This document shows, piece by piece, positions 49,201 through 61,755 of a stretch of DNA of 64,000 nt. Within the stretch, counting starts at the first letter, position 1. Every line of letters starts with the position of its first letter. The stretch comes from Bryum argenteum. Taxonomy: Eukaryota; Streptophyta; Bryopsida; Bryales; Bryaceae. Under the pieces are notes generated by a model, which worked only from the letters and a program-made list of their open reading frames with translations, was not told where the DNA came from and did not search any database. The position numbers were made by a program, and so were the translations under genes. The stretch is taken from the NCBI GenBank assembly GCA_037043015.1, contig CM073325.1, forward strand, positions 4,528,501-4,592,500, read 5' to 3'.

Positions 49201-49504
49201 TTGTCAAGGTGGTCTTATACTGGGGTAAAGATTTTCCAAAACCGCGTTACCATGAGCTCCGGGAAAATGGACCTTCAGACGGGAGAGGCTCCTCGAGGTT
49301 TGAGCCCCGTTCACACCTGCATATTGACCCGCTCTGACCAGCCACTTTTTTGCCCCTCTGGTTTATCAATGAATTATTCATCCACACAACTTGTCATGTG
49401 TTTGATAAATACCATTTTTCTTGACCTTAAGAATTGTCAAATACCACCTGGAGTTTTGGAACCGAGTCTTCTAAGATGCCTCCATTATGGTGGACCCACC
49501 TTCT

Positions 49505-49737
49505 TTAACCCTTAAAAGTCCCTTGGGGATAGTATGTACGCTGTTGTATAATTAGGATTTGCTACCAACAAGAAACTCTAAACTGGAATCGTAATAGCTC
49601 ACTAGAACTGCATTAATTCAAATGTCAACTTCTTCTTTGAACTCAAACCAATTAAAGGTGTGCATTCACTCCAAATGCAACCAAAATACACCGTATTCTA
49701 CTGGTCGCCACAGCATGCTCAGACCTTTAAGGGTTAA
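49505..49737. mobile_element. TTAA-flanked MITE, third subfamily
   Basis: The element (49509-49733, 225 bases) starts CCCTTAAAAGTCCC and ends GACCTTTAAGGG, with TTAA on both sides. The interior (AATAGCTCACTAGAACTGCA, then CCAATTAAAGGTGTG) is shared with the partial copy at 57144. Non-coding. Confidence 0.7.
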
Positions 49738-51417
49738 GAAATAAGTCCATTACAGTAACTATGAAATATAGTGTTGCCACACTATTTTATTAGGGTTTGT
49801 AATAACTTTTTACTCTTGATTATTTTTTGTACTATGACCACAACAGTATCTACTACTTGTGTACGTGCATTCATAATAACATATTTGTAGATCATTTCAT
49901 GAAGATTTATTGCATGTATGAGTTAATTAGTGCACTATGTTTCATTATTAGTGTAGTGAATGAGTTTTTTTGTTTGATGGGCCCTAGAGGATTATGCAAT
50001 TGTTTGATGAAGATACGAAGATTGATATAGTTGTGAAATATAATATTCTAGTACTAGTTTTGAGTTTATTTTATAACAAAACAATTATTGGTACTTGTAG
50101 AGTGTGTATTATTATAATTGGAACTACTTGTTACCTTTTTAATTCTCGTTTCAAACTAATGTATTTTGATTGAGAAAATTACTTTAATTCTTTTAGATTG
50201 TCCCAGTTGTATAAAAAAAATATGGGAAAGGGGTTGGACTCTTGACAAAAGAATTTAAATAAAAGTTTGGTAACATTTGTAAATACTCAACATGATAGGC
50301 CAATTTGACACTTGGTTGTTGAATGATTAGTTTTTGGTTGTGGGATTGCACACTCGATTTTGTGTTAGTTCCAAGTTTTTGTGTTTTTGAAAGATAAATG
50401 TTTTTTAAAGGAAATTCTCAAAATTTTCAACGATTTGGAATTTGTTGTAGATTTCCATCAAAATAGTCTATCGAGACCTGTTTAATGCATGCACTCCCAA
50501 GAAGACAACTACATCTTAATATTACTATGAATCCTAATACATATTAAGTGTAACCCAATCATTGCTTCTTCTTGAAAATCTAAAGTTTCTTGAAAACCTT
50601 CTCATAAATCAAGCTTTAATCTATGGTAGCAAGTACGCATTCTTCATCCCCAAGTGCACACCCTAATCCCATTAAAACCTATCATTATTTTAGACCTTGG
50701 AATCTTTCACAAAAGAAAACTCTTGAAACTAATGATAACCACACAATAAATCATGCACCCTTGTGTCTTAAGACTGCACCAAAATCACAAGTACCCCCAA
50801 TTTCATTATAATCACAAGATTTTGTAAGCTAAAAATTCCAAACGCACGAGGTGATATTATAGAAGAAGAGCAAAGATACCATGATATATACTAACTTTAT
50901 CACTTTGTAAACATACACATACACGTTTTGGTGTCACTTGAAATACCTCCAAATTTAACGGATTCACCAATCAATAGACTTCATTGACTTTTCGGAGGTC
51001 AAAATACTTGTACAATTCTTTCTCCTCCTTGCAAGACATTTAAGTGGGCACAATGCACGTAAAGGGAGAGACTATGGAGCATTGTCATGGCATATGTAAG
51101 GAGGGTACCTATTCCCCAATTGCATCCAAAGAAGTACAGTCAAACTTGGGTGGAGAGAAAAATTGGGGTAGTCCGCGGAGGGTAGGGTATGGTATGGTAT
51201 GGTATGATTGAATGAATGCTCCAATGAACAAGTTAAAAAGTCAGCCATAGAAACGCTCCTCCTCACATGCAAGTTGTTGTTTGTACATGTACATGGTACT
51301 CCGTCTACCATGTACAGTACTTTACTTGTGGTTTCAGTTTCTTGTGGAAGCACCCGCACAGAAAGTATCACTCTTTCGTCAATCATATGCATGCATTATA
51401 TCATAAATACACACAAT
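49738..51417. other. AT-rich spacer, no gene seen
   Basis: No gene is supported. A short GGTAT repeat occurs at 51187-51205. The rest is AT-rich with frequent stops. Confidence 0.45.
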
Positions 51418-51678
51418 TTAACCCCTAAAGGTCCTTGATACAAAATTGTTTAAATTATCAAAAAGAACCTTCTTCTACTTCAGGTGCAAAGAAACTCAAT
51501 CTAAGCATTGATTAGAAGATCCAACCGTAGGATCTTGAAGTTAGCTTGACCCTTTTCTTGAATGTCAAATTTGAACCGTTAATTTTTCTCCAATTCTGAG
51601 ATTATAAAGTTGGCTGAATTTTCTCCCTGCGGAAATTCCAAAAAGCGATTTCCGCTTTCTTGGACCTTTGGGGGTTAA
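51418..51678. mobile_element. TTAA-flanked MITE, small subfamily, copy 2
   Basis: The element (51422-51674) starts CCCCTAAAGGTCC and ends GGACCTTTGGGGG, with TTAA on both sides. It matches the copy at 25781 throughout, including GAAGATCCAACCGTAGGATC. Confidence 0.7.
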
Positions 51679-51904
51679 TGGCTTCTATTCTTTGTAAGTA
51701 TTCGTACAATGTTCTAAAACAACTCTACATCAGAAGGAGAGGTTTGTGTCAAGGGACCGAAGGGCCAATCTCGCAATTGGGAGTTTGACTCATTGTAAAT
51801 ACTTGATGTTATGTTGTCGCATCACCTTGTGCAATATTACTTTCAACTCATGCTAAAAAAAATGACATTTTTTCTTTTGAAAAACAATGAAAACCATACA
51901 TAAG

Positions 51905-52224
51905 AGATAGATAGATAGAAACTCCGGTCCCTTTCTAAGGGGCCGGCGTAAATGAAGTGTTCGTTCGTAATGCTAATATCCCGATGGCCACCGGACAAGG
52001 AGAAATTGGAACAGTACTACTTCCCCCTCTCGAGGGTGGACACTATAACTACGCTAGTTTTTAGCCTAGTTACTAGTGCCTTGAGGATACTTGACATAGT
52101 ATCCCCCAAAAGGCTTTGAGGTACCCATATAGTGGTGAGCACCACCGCCGGCATGGGGAATAGAACCTATGACCTCCTCATTGGGGGCCTAAGCCCTGAC
52201 CACCAAGCCAAGGCTTGTGGTGCC
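51905..52224 (-). mobile_element. SINE copy with longest TATC tail
   Basis: Nearly full-length, with four GATA units at the tail side (complement TATC) and the tRNA-like head at the right (complement of about 52150-52224). A segment next to the head that other copies carry is deleted here. Part of the tandem unit at 51711. Confidence 0.7.
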
Positions 52225-52409
52225 TTGTTCTAAAACAACTCTAAACTAGGAGAGGAGGATTGTGTCAAGGGACGGAAGGATCAATCTTGAAGTTGCAAGT
52301 TTGACTCGTTGTAAATGCTTGGTGTTTTGGTATCGTCGATTTAGTGTCAATCTTCATGCACCTTGTGCTTACTAAAGAAAATGACCAAAAAATAAAAAGT
52401 AAAGAAAAT

Positions 52410-52617
52410 AAAACCATGGATAGATAGAAACTCCGGTCCCTTTCTAAGGGATTAGTGTGAATGAAGTGTCTGTTCGTAATTCTAATAACCCGATGCCCAC
52501 CAGACAAGGGTAAATTGGGACAATACTATTTCTCCCTTTCGAGGGTGGAAACTATAACTACGGTAGTTTCTAGCTAGTTACTAGTGCCTTGGAGATAATT
52601 GACATAGAGAAAACCAT
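52410..52617 (-). mobile_element. 5'-truncated SINE copy
   Basis: Tail side and first half match the neighbouring SINE; the tRNA-like head is missing. AAAACCAT flanks both sides (52410-52417 and 52610-52617). Confidence 0.7.
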
Positions 52618-52623
52618 ACATAA

Positions 52624-54101
52624 AAAGTCTCTTACTTAATGTAATTTTGAGAACCATTGAAGTTCATGCAAAAAATTTACTTGTCATGTTTTGAGTATCT
52701 TCAAATTTTATCAGTTAATGATTTGATGCAACACTAACCTATAAAAAGCAAAATTTGTGGCGTATGATCTTCAAGTTCATGCAATGGAATGACTTTATAC
52801 TTAGGGACATGTATAATGTTGTATGAGTTCATGTGGTGAAGGCATGAATTCAAATGACATGATGCATATTCTCTCAATTATCCACTCAAGTTGAGTGGCC
52901 CAAAACAACCTCAACCAAATTAATCCTTTGTGAATGCAATCTACAATTTCTTTAGAACTTGGTTTTGAGAATTTCAACCACAAAATCTTGTTTTACATTT
53001 TCCAACTATTCTATCTACCAAAGTTTATATTAAATTTGACTCTCTAAATTATCATGATTTATATAGACTCCGTTTTTATTGAGTCAAAACAACCCAAATT
53101 GAAAATAATTTGACTTTAGGTATTATAGTGCCACTTGATTACGAGTCAAACCATTTTTCTTAGAAATCTAGTATTTTATAATTTACAAACAAACATGTGT
53201 AAGCTCACAAGTTTGACATGAAAACACCATCACGTTTTGCTAATATCATTCAAAGGTGGGTTACTCTTCAATTCCAAATCTCAAGAAATTCAAATATCAT
53301 CCAAAGGTGGTTACTCTTTAATCCCAAATCCCAAGACAATTCAAATACAAGTTGATAACCAAACACTCAAAATCTGACCATATATTAGAGCGGTGCTGAA
53401 TCAGAAGTCGGTAACACTGCTTGATCCACCGTGGCACCTTCCCGCCCCGAAATTCGTCCAAGTGGCAGTGAAAAAGCTCGAACACGGCGTTCACACTGGC
53501 ACCAATGTGCCAAGCTGGCCAGTGCACGTGATGAAATATGGAATGAGCATGTCCTACCTGGACGCCAGCAGGGCGGGGAGTGACGTGGCCGGGCCATGTG
53601 CATCGGTGAGGGGGAGCCTAGGAATGTTTCAACTACATGGTGGGTTACTAGGCTGTAGCCGACTAGAGCCTAGTTCACATGAGAGTGACTACACTAAATT
53701 GGATACACTAATTTTCAACCATAACATTAATTCTATTTTCTGAAGTTAATGATAGATCAGTAAATGAAAATTCTAATACAATAGTCTGTAGCTCTATGGT
53801 AGAATTTAGGCACTTCAACATTTTACAAGAGTACATTTAGTGTTCGATAGAACCAAAATGTGGAATGTGGATGAAATACTGAAATTATTGGTTGTGCATG
53901 TACATATGGGAATTGAAGAAAAACAAGAATATTCATGTAGTGGAAATATAAGAATAATATAACTATGATTGTATTATAATATCAATCAAAATATATACTA
54001 TAATATTATTAATATATGACTATAAATATTATCATAGTAAAACTATATTAATATAATATTTTTATGAATATTATATATATGCATCGATTGATTATGTAGC
54101 A
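52624..54101. other. Spacer with a GC-rich island
   Basis: No gene is supported. Positions 53385-53640 are markedly GC-richer than their surroundings and are open in several frames, but have no recognisable domain, start context or splice signals. Confidence 0.4.
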
Positions 54102-54540
54102 TTAACCCTTAAACGCCCAAGCATGCCCCTCAAGCATGCTTTTTAGTGTATTTTCAGAGGGGCTGGGGGTTTATTCCTTAAACGCCCATGGGGTCTGAAA
54201 TGGGCAGCCAAAATTGAATTACAACATCTTTTGGACTTGGGCATCATGAACAGTGCACTTTTTGAACTTGGGCATCATGAGTGAACCAATCAATGATAAG
54301 CTTGCAACCTCCTACAAGGTTATATGTACAACCCCAACCTACCTACCACAATCCTTTCAAACCACAAAATCACTCAGACAAATTGTGATTTAAATTGTAA
54401 AATTTCACTTTTTGAATACATCACAAGAAGGTGACCAATTTGACATCAAATATAAGTGAAAAGTTCATTTTAGTGAGAGCTACAGAGCAGATTCTGTTGG
54501 AAAACAACCCCTCGGGCTCTCTTGGGCGTTTAAGGGTTAA
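54102..54540. mobile_element. Composite TTAA-flanked MITE, mid-size subfamily, copy 2
   Basis: The element (54106-54536) starts CCCTTAAACGCCCAAG and ends CTTGGGCGTTTAAGGG, with perfect TTAA on both sides. A second element-like start (CCTTAAACGCCCATGGGG) lies inside at about 54178. The first 70 bases resemble the tiny element at 6674 and the rest the element at 63526, so this looks like one element fused with or inserted at the end of another. Confidence 0.75.
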
Positions 54541-55248
54541 GGTTCAAGTTTACACTAAAATGCAAATTAGAGTTGGAAGATAAGTTCACGGGAAAACAGT
54601 AAATATCATCCAACACTAATTATCAAACTTAGTGTAGTTACTAGTGATTCGGTGAAGGGCATGGTGGCTGGTGGAGTAATGACGACCACCGACGTTGACT
54701 TTCTTTAGATGTTGTACCAAAATCAGTTTCAGCTTTTTATCATGAACTTTTGTCGTAGTTGAACAGAGAATTGAAAACTTTTTCATTCACTTGGATGAGA
54801 TATTGACAAAGCAATATGATAGGGACAAATACTAGAGGTAAACTTTACCATGTTTTGTTAGAGAGTGTACACAGTTATTCATGTAATGTAATACATTGTT
54901 CAATTATAATGTACTATTTGTGTTTGAAAACAATTGAAGGAACATCCAACTAAGAAAAAAACCCTTAGCTAACATATATATATGTTATTTGTAATGTCAT
55001 TGGAGGTCCTCCTAAGAGCATTCTTTGTTCATGCAAATAGTCAGTTACACTAAATGTCGATGGCATGAGCACTTTGGCTAGCGAGAGGGTTTTAGTGAAC
55101 CTTCGCCCCAACGTTGTGACTTGCAAGCTTGCGGGAGTGTTTTGCTTCTCTTCACGTTCATTGGATCGCAAGACTCACTCTCGCCTTTCTCTTATCATTT
55201 CGGTACGTTCGTGGCCTTCAATGATTTTCTCTTTGATGGAGCGTGGGT
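54541..55248. other. AT-rich spacer, no gene seen
   Basis: No gene or complete element recognised. Confidence 0.45.
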
Positions 55249-55651
55249 TAAGAGCATGACCAGCCCGCACTGCAGGCCGGAGCATGGAGCCGGATATGAA
55301 GTGCCAGGGGCCCCAGCCCACACACTAACCCGGTAACCCGGTCAAGAGGGTTGCAGTGCCCTAGATTCTAGCCCACCAAAACTCCAAGTTATCCCGTGCC
55401 TTCACTCAAGTTTTTGTGTCCACTTTAACTAATGAGTGAGAGCCACGTGGCAGAAATTTCATTGGCAAGAAATGATTTCTAAAGAAAGCTATGAAAAGCG
55501 GAATGTGAGGTGGTGTGATTGGTGGGTGATTCGTGAGCGGGCCCTGCCCTCCGTGTTGGGCTGGGCTTCGTAACCGCTGACAAGCGGCGCCTTTCACATT
55601 TTGGGACGGCCTTGCGGGCCGGCCTGCCGTAGAGGGCTGGTCATGCTCTAA
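55249..55651. mobile_element. PIF/Harbinger (Tourist-like) MITE
   Basis: The element (55252-55648, 397 bases) starts GAGCATGACCAGCCC and ends GGGCTGGTCATGCTC, a perfect 15-base inverted repeat. Both ends abut TAA (55249-55251, 55649-55651). The three-base TWA duplication and GAGCAT start are typical of Tourist-like MITEs. It is GC-rich and non-coding; the open frames across it are incidental. Confidence 0.8.
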
Positions 55652-57139
55652 GGAAGTCACGGCAAATGGAGGAAATTTGCCTAAACAGGGAGTTGTTTGA
55701 CAAAGGTCTAGTGCAATACCTTGAGCATTTGGGCTTGAGATTTGAGTCCAACCTGCCAAGTACCGTTCGCGTGAGCAGTGGCGAGTGGCACAACCCCTCC
55801 AATGCAATGATAGAGAGGTTCTTTGAGGGAGAAATTTGGAGGAAACAATGAGGACCCACTCCCCCCCCCCCCAAAAAAAAAATAATCCAAATTAACGTGA
55901 TCTACCCATATCTCAAGGTGGCAGTCCCAAAATAAGCCTCCCAAGAACTCAACTATCAAGGAAGTTCATTCAATGCTAACCATAAAAAGGAAGACTCTTA
56001 CGTGAAGTGGAACTTTTTAGTATAGAGGGACCTCTCGACTATCGATGGCCGAAACCATTTGGAGAGGTAGTTACCCCTCAAAATAGCATTAGCAGTACCA
56101 ACAAAAGATGAGGTGGGGCATGTTTTCGCTAAAGCCCCTCGATAATGGCATTCGAGGAGCAAAGCAAAATGCTCAAAGCAAGGGCCTCACAACATTTGTT
56201 CTACACACAAGACAAGTGTGCTTCCAAGGGTAGAAAATCTCGAAGAGGAAGAAAACGTTACGAAATTACTCAATTCGGTCAATGAGAGAATCTTGACATC
56301 ATTCTTTACTCAAATTAACTCAAAATGGCCACAACTCAAAAGAATCTTGTATCATTCTTACTGTACAGAATGCCACATAATTATACGAACCCCTTTTATA
56401 AATAATTCCTTAAACTGAATGGCGCGGAGTAGCAAAAAGGAATCCAAATCGTTATATTCCAAGCAATAGGGCATGTACTACCCAATGAGGCACTGGAAAG
56501 ACAGCCGCCATTCTCAAGGCACGAATTAAAGCTCCCCCCCCCCCACCTGCAATAAAAGTCCATCATCAAAGCACTTTGACCCTCATTCAATGCAATGCCC
56601 TCCGTACAATCAATACTAACACCATCACCCAAGTGGGGAAATGTACAAATATGATTGTATCTTGTACACAATTGATTGGAACGGTGCAACCCACTCTTGG
56701 CACTTCAATTCTTGCTTCAAAGGTAAGGTGTTCTAAATGGGAGCTCTAGGCTTCTTCACTCAGAGGTACATAACAGCTTTGCATTTCAGCAATACCTGTA
56801 CTTATAGTAAACATTATCAAGTCCCATTTCGGGAACACCAGTAAGTCAAGTTTGAGAGCTCATTGTGAAAGAGTTCTTATTTGATTATTTTACTTGCTCT
56901 ATCCGTCTACTTTCTTTCCCCGTGCACAAATATTTGCTTGCAATGTTATTTTATTTTTCTCCAAAATTCTCTTTTGCTAAATTCTGCAACACCTTCATGT
57001 ATTGAACCTCTAGCCTCAGAGTGGTTGTTTCCCATTCAATCTTCAAATTTTAGTGTCATAATCTCCACCAATCACCCACATCAAAGCCCTCTAATAACCA
57101 ATTGCAACAAAGCTGATGAGGTACATAAGCTAAAGCAAA
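55652..57139. other. Spacer with homopolymer runs, no gene seen
   Basis: Contains a poly-C/poly-A run near 55859-55881 and a poly-C run near 56536. The open frame at 55666-55851 has a protein-like look but no start context, partner exons or known motif. Confidence 0.4.
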
Positions 57140-57300
57140 TTAACTCCTAAACGTCCCATGGGGATATCCTATGGGCTTTAAACTGTTATTTCAATAGCTC
57201 ACCTGAACTGCGCATATTCATATTCCAACTTCAAACCCAATAAAGGTGTGGATCCATTTCAAACACAAGGAAAACACCGGCCGCAAAGGCACTTTGAGAC
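57140..57300. mobile_element. Partial TTAA-type MITE (third subfamily)
   Basis: Starts TTAA then CTCCTAAACGTCCC and shares AATAGCTCACCTGAACTGC and CCCAATAAAGGTGTG with the element at 49509. No matching right terminus was found, so it is truncated or eroded. The right boundary is approximate. Confidence 0.5.
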
Positions 57301-58218
57301 ATTCTGAGGTTGAAATGGGCATATCAAGAGAGACAGAGAGATATTCACCGTGACACGTAACACACTTTCCAGTTTCCGGCCCGTTTCATTTGATTGACGG
57401 GAGCTCTCATCCCCTAATGCCCGCGGGCTCCATTCGAGGGGATTACGGCATATTAACGCCCTCTACAATTCTCACCTTACAGAAAAAAACCAAACCCAAG
57501 CAAGACAAGAAATTTTCATAGAAATGAACATTGTAATACATATACCCCGCAACCGAAACTGGAAGTAAAGTGTGTTACGCCGCAGGAGCCCCCGATGGTC
57601 CGGTATTCCGCCGCGGCAGATACCCTCTGCGTCGGGTATCTCCTACGGCGGAACCCTCTCGGGAGCTTGGACGGAGTTGTTGTTGAGCAAGCACAAAGCG
57701 GATTACGGTGACCCCACACATACAAGAGAGAGAGTCTCACCGACCCATCATGTGCAAGCGAATTTGCCCGGAAGGGACAAGCCAGGGCTAGAGATATTCT
57801 AGAAACTAACTAGGCAAAGCTGGAAGTCAAAGCTAGTATTGCACTAATACCAAGGGTACTACTACAGTAAAGAGGGCTTGAATGACAGTATATAGGAACT
57901 GACTTTGCTCATTTCGGCTGTGAACCGCTTTTGCTTTCCTCATATCGTGGATCAGTTTTTGCAGCAGCAGCTGCAGCTGTGTGGTGCTTATTTGTTTGTG
58001 CTCCTCGCAATGCATGCGCTCAGAGTATAGAATTGAAAGCAACTTGCCTTTTTATGCAAGAAAAACTGGGTGGGTGTTTCATTGGCGTCTCCCTTTGACT
58101 CTGGAGAATCAGAATTTGTTTGATTGTGCCTTTCAGTTGCCAATGGAGGCTCACTGCTTGCCGCTGCTTGCTTGTTTGCTTCCCCTAAGTACTTATCCAC
58201 CACCATGGCCTTTGACTC
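57301..58218. other. Spacer with GC-rich patch, no gene seen
   Basis: Positions about 57570-57790 are GC-rich and open on both strands, but neither reading shows a known domain or splice pattern. No tRNA or other RNA gene recognised. Confidence 0.35.
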
Positions 58219-58322
58219 GTGAGCCCACTAAATTTGGGAGTTTTGGGGGGGGGGGGGTGAGCCCACTAAATTTGGGAGTTTTGGGGGTGAGCCACTAAAT
58301 TTGGGGGCATTTGGGGTGAGCC
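58219..58322. repeat. Three-copy tandem repeat with poly-G
   Basis: GTGAGCCCACTAAATTTGGG and variants repeat three times with decreasing regularity, including a 13-base poly-G at about 58245-58257. Confidence 0.75.
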
Positions 58323-59903
58323 GAATAGTGATGCTAGCATATCCATCCTATGTGGCTCTTACGAAGTTTGGTCTCTTGTGATAAGGTTTTTCTATAAAGA
58401 ACATGCAACTTTGAAGTCATTGTGTGATTATTCACTCACATTTTATTTGTTTTGTTGGGTTGTTTTGAGGAATAATTAAGCTTGAGATAGACTCATGTGT
58501 TGAAAAGATATGACTCATGTGTTTGATGATATGTGGTTTGGTGAAAGAAAAGAAAGTAGAAGAAAGATTGATTAATTTGCAACTACTTCAATATCTTTAG
58601 AAGACTTTTGTTTCATGATGACAAAGTTTAAATTTAATCACGGCATGAATCTCTATGTGCAGTATTCTAGACAACATTTTTTGATGCATTTTCTACGAGT
58701 GTTTTTTTGAGGTGAGCTTTTATAATCTTGAAGGAGTTGAAACATGTGTACAAGATTCATTCGACTACTCAACTAAAAAAGTAATGAATGTTTGAGGTAC
58801 ACATTGTAGTAATCATACCAATCAATAAATTTTTGGGGGTTGATATATGCTAAAATGGGCTCAATGTCTAAAATGTTTAAATTCAACATTCTCGACGAGA
58901 GACTAGACTAAAACTTTGAAGAGCTATACTTTTTTTACCATTTGAACATAGTGTGTTGATTTGAAACTCAAATCAAGTGTAGTTTTGGTACTAAGTGATG
59001 CAAATTCATCCAAGAGAGTATGAAAATATGAAAATCATGAGCTTTCATAGAGTTAACTTTTGTTATAGGGTTTTTAGACATGGAACTTGTTTTGCGATTG
59101 TGAGCTAATTATTGGAATCACATATATTATTTCATGATCATTTTTTTATACAAGAGGTATTACATGATAAAGTTCAACAACTTTATAATTGAAGGTTTTT
59201 TTGGTTGGAACCAAATTGATAAGAGATTTCAAATTATGGTTTTATATTGAGAAAACCATCAAAATGCATGGTCTTTGAGGAGTTATGTCTCATTTATATA
59301 ACACCATATATCATTGTTTATATAACACCATATATCATCGTCATTTTTTGGATTGATATCCAACTCAAGTTTGGTTTTTGTGGCCGGGAGTTTAATTTAA
59401 CCCAAGATGTGATTAAAACATGGCATGCATTATAGTGCAAAAGGTCGAGGTTAGAATTAAAGTGTTTTCATGTTTAAGATTTGTAACACATATTCATATT
59501 AATTCGTGGTATAGGAGTGTATTAAGTTGGATGAAAGTAAACAAAAATTTTTGTGGTTTGCAACTAGATTTGTGGTATCAACTACTTCAAAGCATAAATG
59601 ATTCAATTCCAATGAAAAAAAATCACAATCATATTTCATTCTTACAATCTCATGACTCCAAATTTTATCCACATCATCTTTTACATTTTCTTTTTGTACA
59701 CTTTGATGAAGATTGTGTTTAAGATTAAACATAGGCCAAGACACTTAAAGAGTTGAGAAATGATGTATGGAACCTCATGTCTTTAAAAATGGCAAGCTTA
59801 CTCAAGAGTGGCCAAGGAAACCAATCTAGGAAATCATACAAAATGTGTAGGACATTGAACCAATTGAAGCCATACACTTTGTATTATCTTTCGTAAATCA
59901 TTT
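58323..59903. other. AT-rich spacer, possible decayed TTAA element
   Basis: No gene. Between about 58838 and 59450 short stretches (AAAACTTTGAAGAGC, CTCAAATCAAGTGTAG) resemble the large element at 36924-37897, but the termini are not recognisable. Confidence 0.3.
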
Positions 59904-60213
59904 ATAAATCTTGATAACGGGAGTAGTAAAGATTCCACACTCTACCACCAATACCTCAAGAATATGAAATCAAACCCTGTAATGCACCTCCTACTTGAAT
60001 GTACCTAGTGTGCAATTATTGGTCCACACAAGACATCCTACCATATTTCATTTATGAATTTTGATAATGGTAGTGGTAAAGATCTCCACACTCTTGAACA
60101 TACACCACCAATACCTTAAAATTATGAAATCAAACCATGTAATGTACCTCCAACTTGAATATACCTAGCATGCGATTATTCGTCCGCACAAAACACCCTA
60201 CCATAATTCCTAT
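59904..60213. repeat. Two-copy imperfect tandem duplication, about 150 bases each
   Basis: The segment from TCTTGATAACGGGAGTAGTAAA through ACATCCTACCATA is repeated once directly, from TTTTGATAATGGTAGTGG through ACACCCTACCATA, with scattered substitutions and a small indel. Boundaries approximate. Confidence 0.7.
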
Positions 60214-61755
60214 ACCATTGTTGTTATGTCCTGTAGGAATATCATCGAGAGTATGTCAAACTAACACTATATTGAGGCCCCAATAGGGTCTAGAATTCTT
60301 CTTCCTACCATATGTCTTATCAGAATATACGTGGGCAATGTAACAGTGTTCCATGTGTCCGTCGAAACCCTAACCACGTTTCCGAACTTCGATCAGACTG
60401 ATCCCTGTTCGCAACGAACTCGATTACTATTGCCAACGAGATCGATCGAACGCTTGCATTTCGACCGATCATCAACCACCGAAGCATCTGTACGTATTCC
60501 AAGTGAATCATTTTCATCACTGAAATCAGCCGTACTTACGTGCATGCCACCGATCGATACCAACAACATCCCGATCTGATCACGTCGATACCACTATTGC
60601 CTAGCCGGTTGCTCTTTCTAGCTGGCCGGTTCACATTGCAGTCCAGACTTTTAACGAGATCCCACTTTACAAGGTGGTTGCGGAGACTTTTTCAATCATT
60701 GGAACCGCCGAACAGTGACCCCACCGGGATGAAAAAACTACGAACGGTACTCCGCCATCCGTTGCAGGTTTGACTTCATCGATCAGTGTCGGCAAAGCTA
60801 GGTATAAGATTCCAGTCAACGGGAGCAAAGATCCCCCTCCCATTCGTTCCACGAGAGATAACGTGATTCCCGTCTCGATGCCGCTTTTTCCTCAATCTCG
60901 AGAATTAAATGACTGCAAGCCCACCATTGCAATTTTATACATTGCAACTTAAAATCAAGGTGTCAACTCTCAAGCTACATATATAGAAAATGGGAAACTG
61001 TAAGATCCAGCCCACAATGCCAATTTTAACACTCTGATTACGGACTCTAGCTCGGACTTTCCAACAGATTGTCCTTTGCTCGATCCCCGAGGCCGGAGCA
61101 GTCTTCGAGATCACAAGAGTTGTTTTAATTCACTGGTTCAGATTCTAGTCAGAGCTCTTCCGGAGCAAGCATGATGTTGTGATTATTCCAATCAAGTCGC
61201 TTTGTGACATCGTGGCACTTGAAGTTGGGGCCAGCTATGCATTCTTGATTAGCGGGGAAGTTTAATATTAGCGGAAGAATTAAGCACGATGCTAAGTCAT
61301 GACAATATGCCGAATGATCGAGACCTTCGAATTGATTATCAGTCGGATTTTTCTGTTTGTTTCGTGTGTCTGTAAAATTCTCAATGATGAGATGGAGTGC
61401 ATGATTATATGTGGTATCAGTTTGAATTCAACGGAATGTGTCGGTATCGGTATTCGATCATTGGATGCAGACGTCTGGCTTTGACTGTCGGTATAAATCT
61501 CTTACTTCGAAGCTTGTCTGAGAATTCTATTTGCGATTTGGTGGTACCAGCGAGAAGTATGATTTGTGTAAGACTTGATATAATTGGGAGTATTTTCTCG
61601 AAATTGAGTCTTTATATGCTCAATCATAAGGTTCCAGAAGTGTGGTATATGTTTTTGTGTTGGAGTTTGAGACCTATAAAACAATTCTGATTTGTTCTAT
61701 CAAATAGATAAGTAAGTAGTATCAACTTCATTTTGTTAAGTGACTACATGTGTTA
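60214..61755. other. Mixed-composition spacer, no gene seen
   Basis: Positions about 60320-61150 are GC-richer than the flanks and contain GAAACCCTAACCAC (a telo-box-like motif near 60365), which could mark a promoter or exon outside my recognition. No open frame longer than about 80 codons and no known motif. Confidence 0.35.

Larger units (their letters stand above)
51711..52623. repeat. Tandem duplication of a flank-plus-SINE unit
   Basis: A segment starting GTTCTAAAACAACTCT occurs at 51711 and again at 52227, 516 bases apart, each time followed by about 190 bases of homologous sequence and a SINE. GAAAACCATACATAA stands just before the first SINE (51889-51903) and just after the second (52609-52623). 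Confidence 0.65.

Noticed and set aside
53393..53743. Open frame of 116 codons in a GC-rich island
   Set aside because: No recognisable domain, no supporting start or splice context, and several frames are open together, which fits base composition rather than coding.
57516..57802. GC-rich patch considered as a plastid DNA insertion or RNA gene
   Set aside because: I could not match either strand to a plastid gene, tRNA or rRNA segment that I know.
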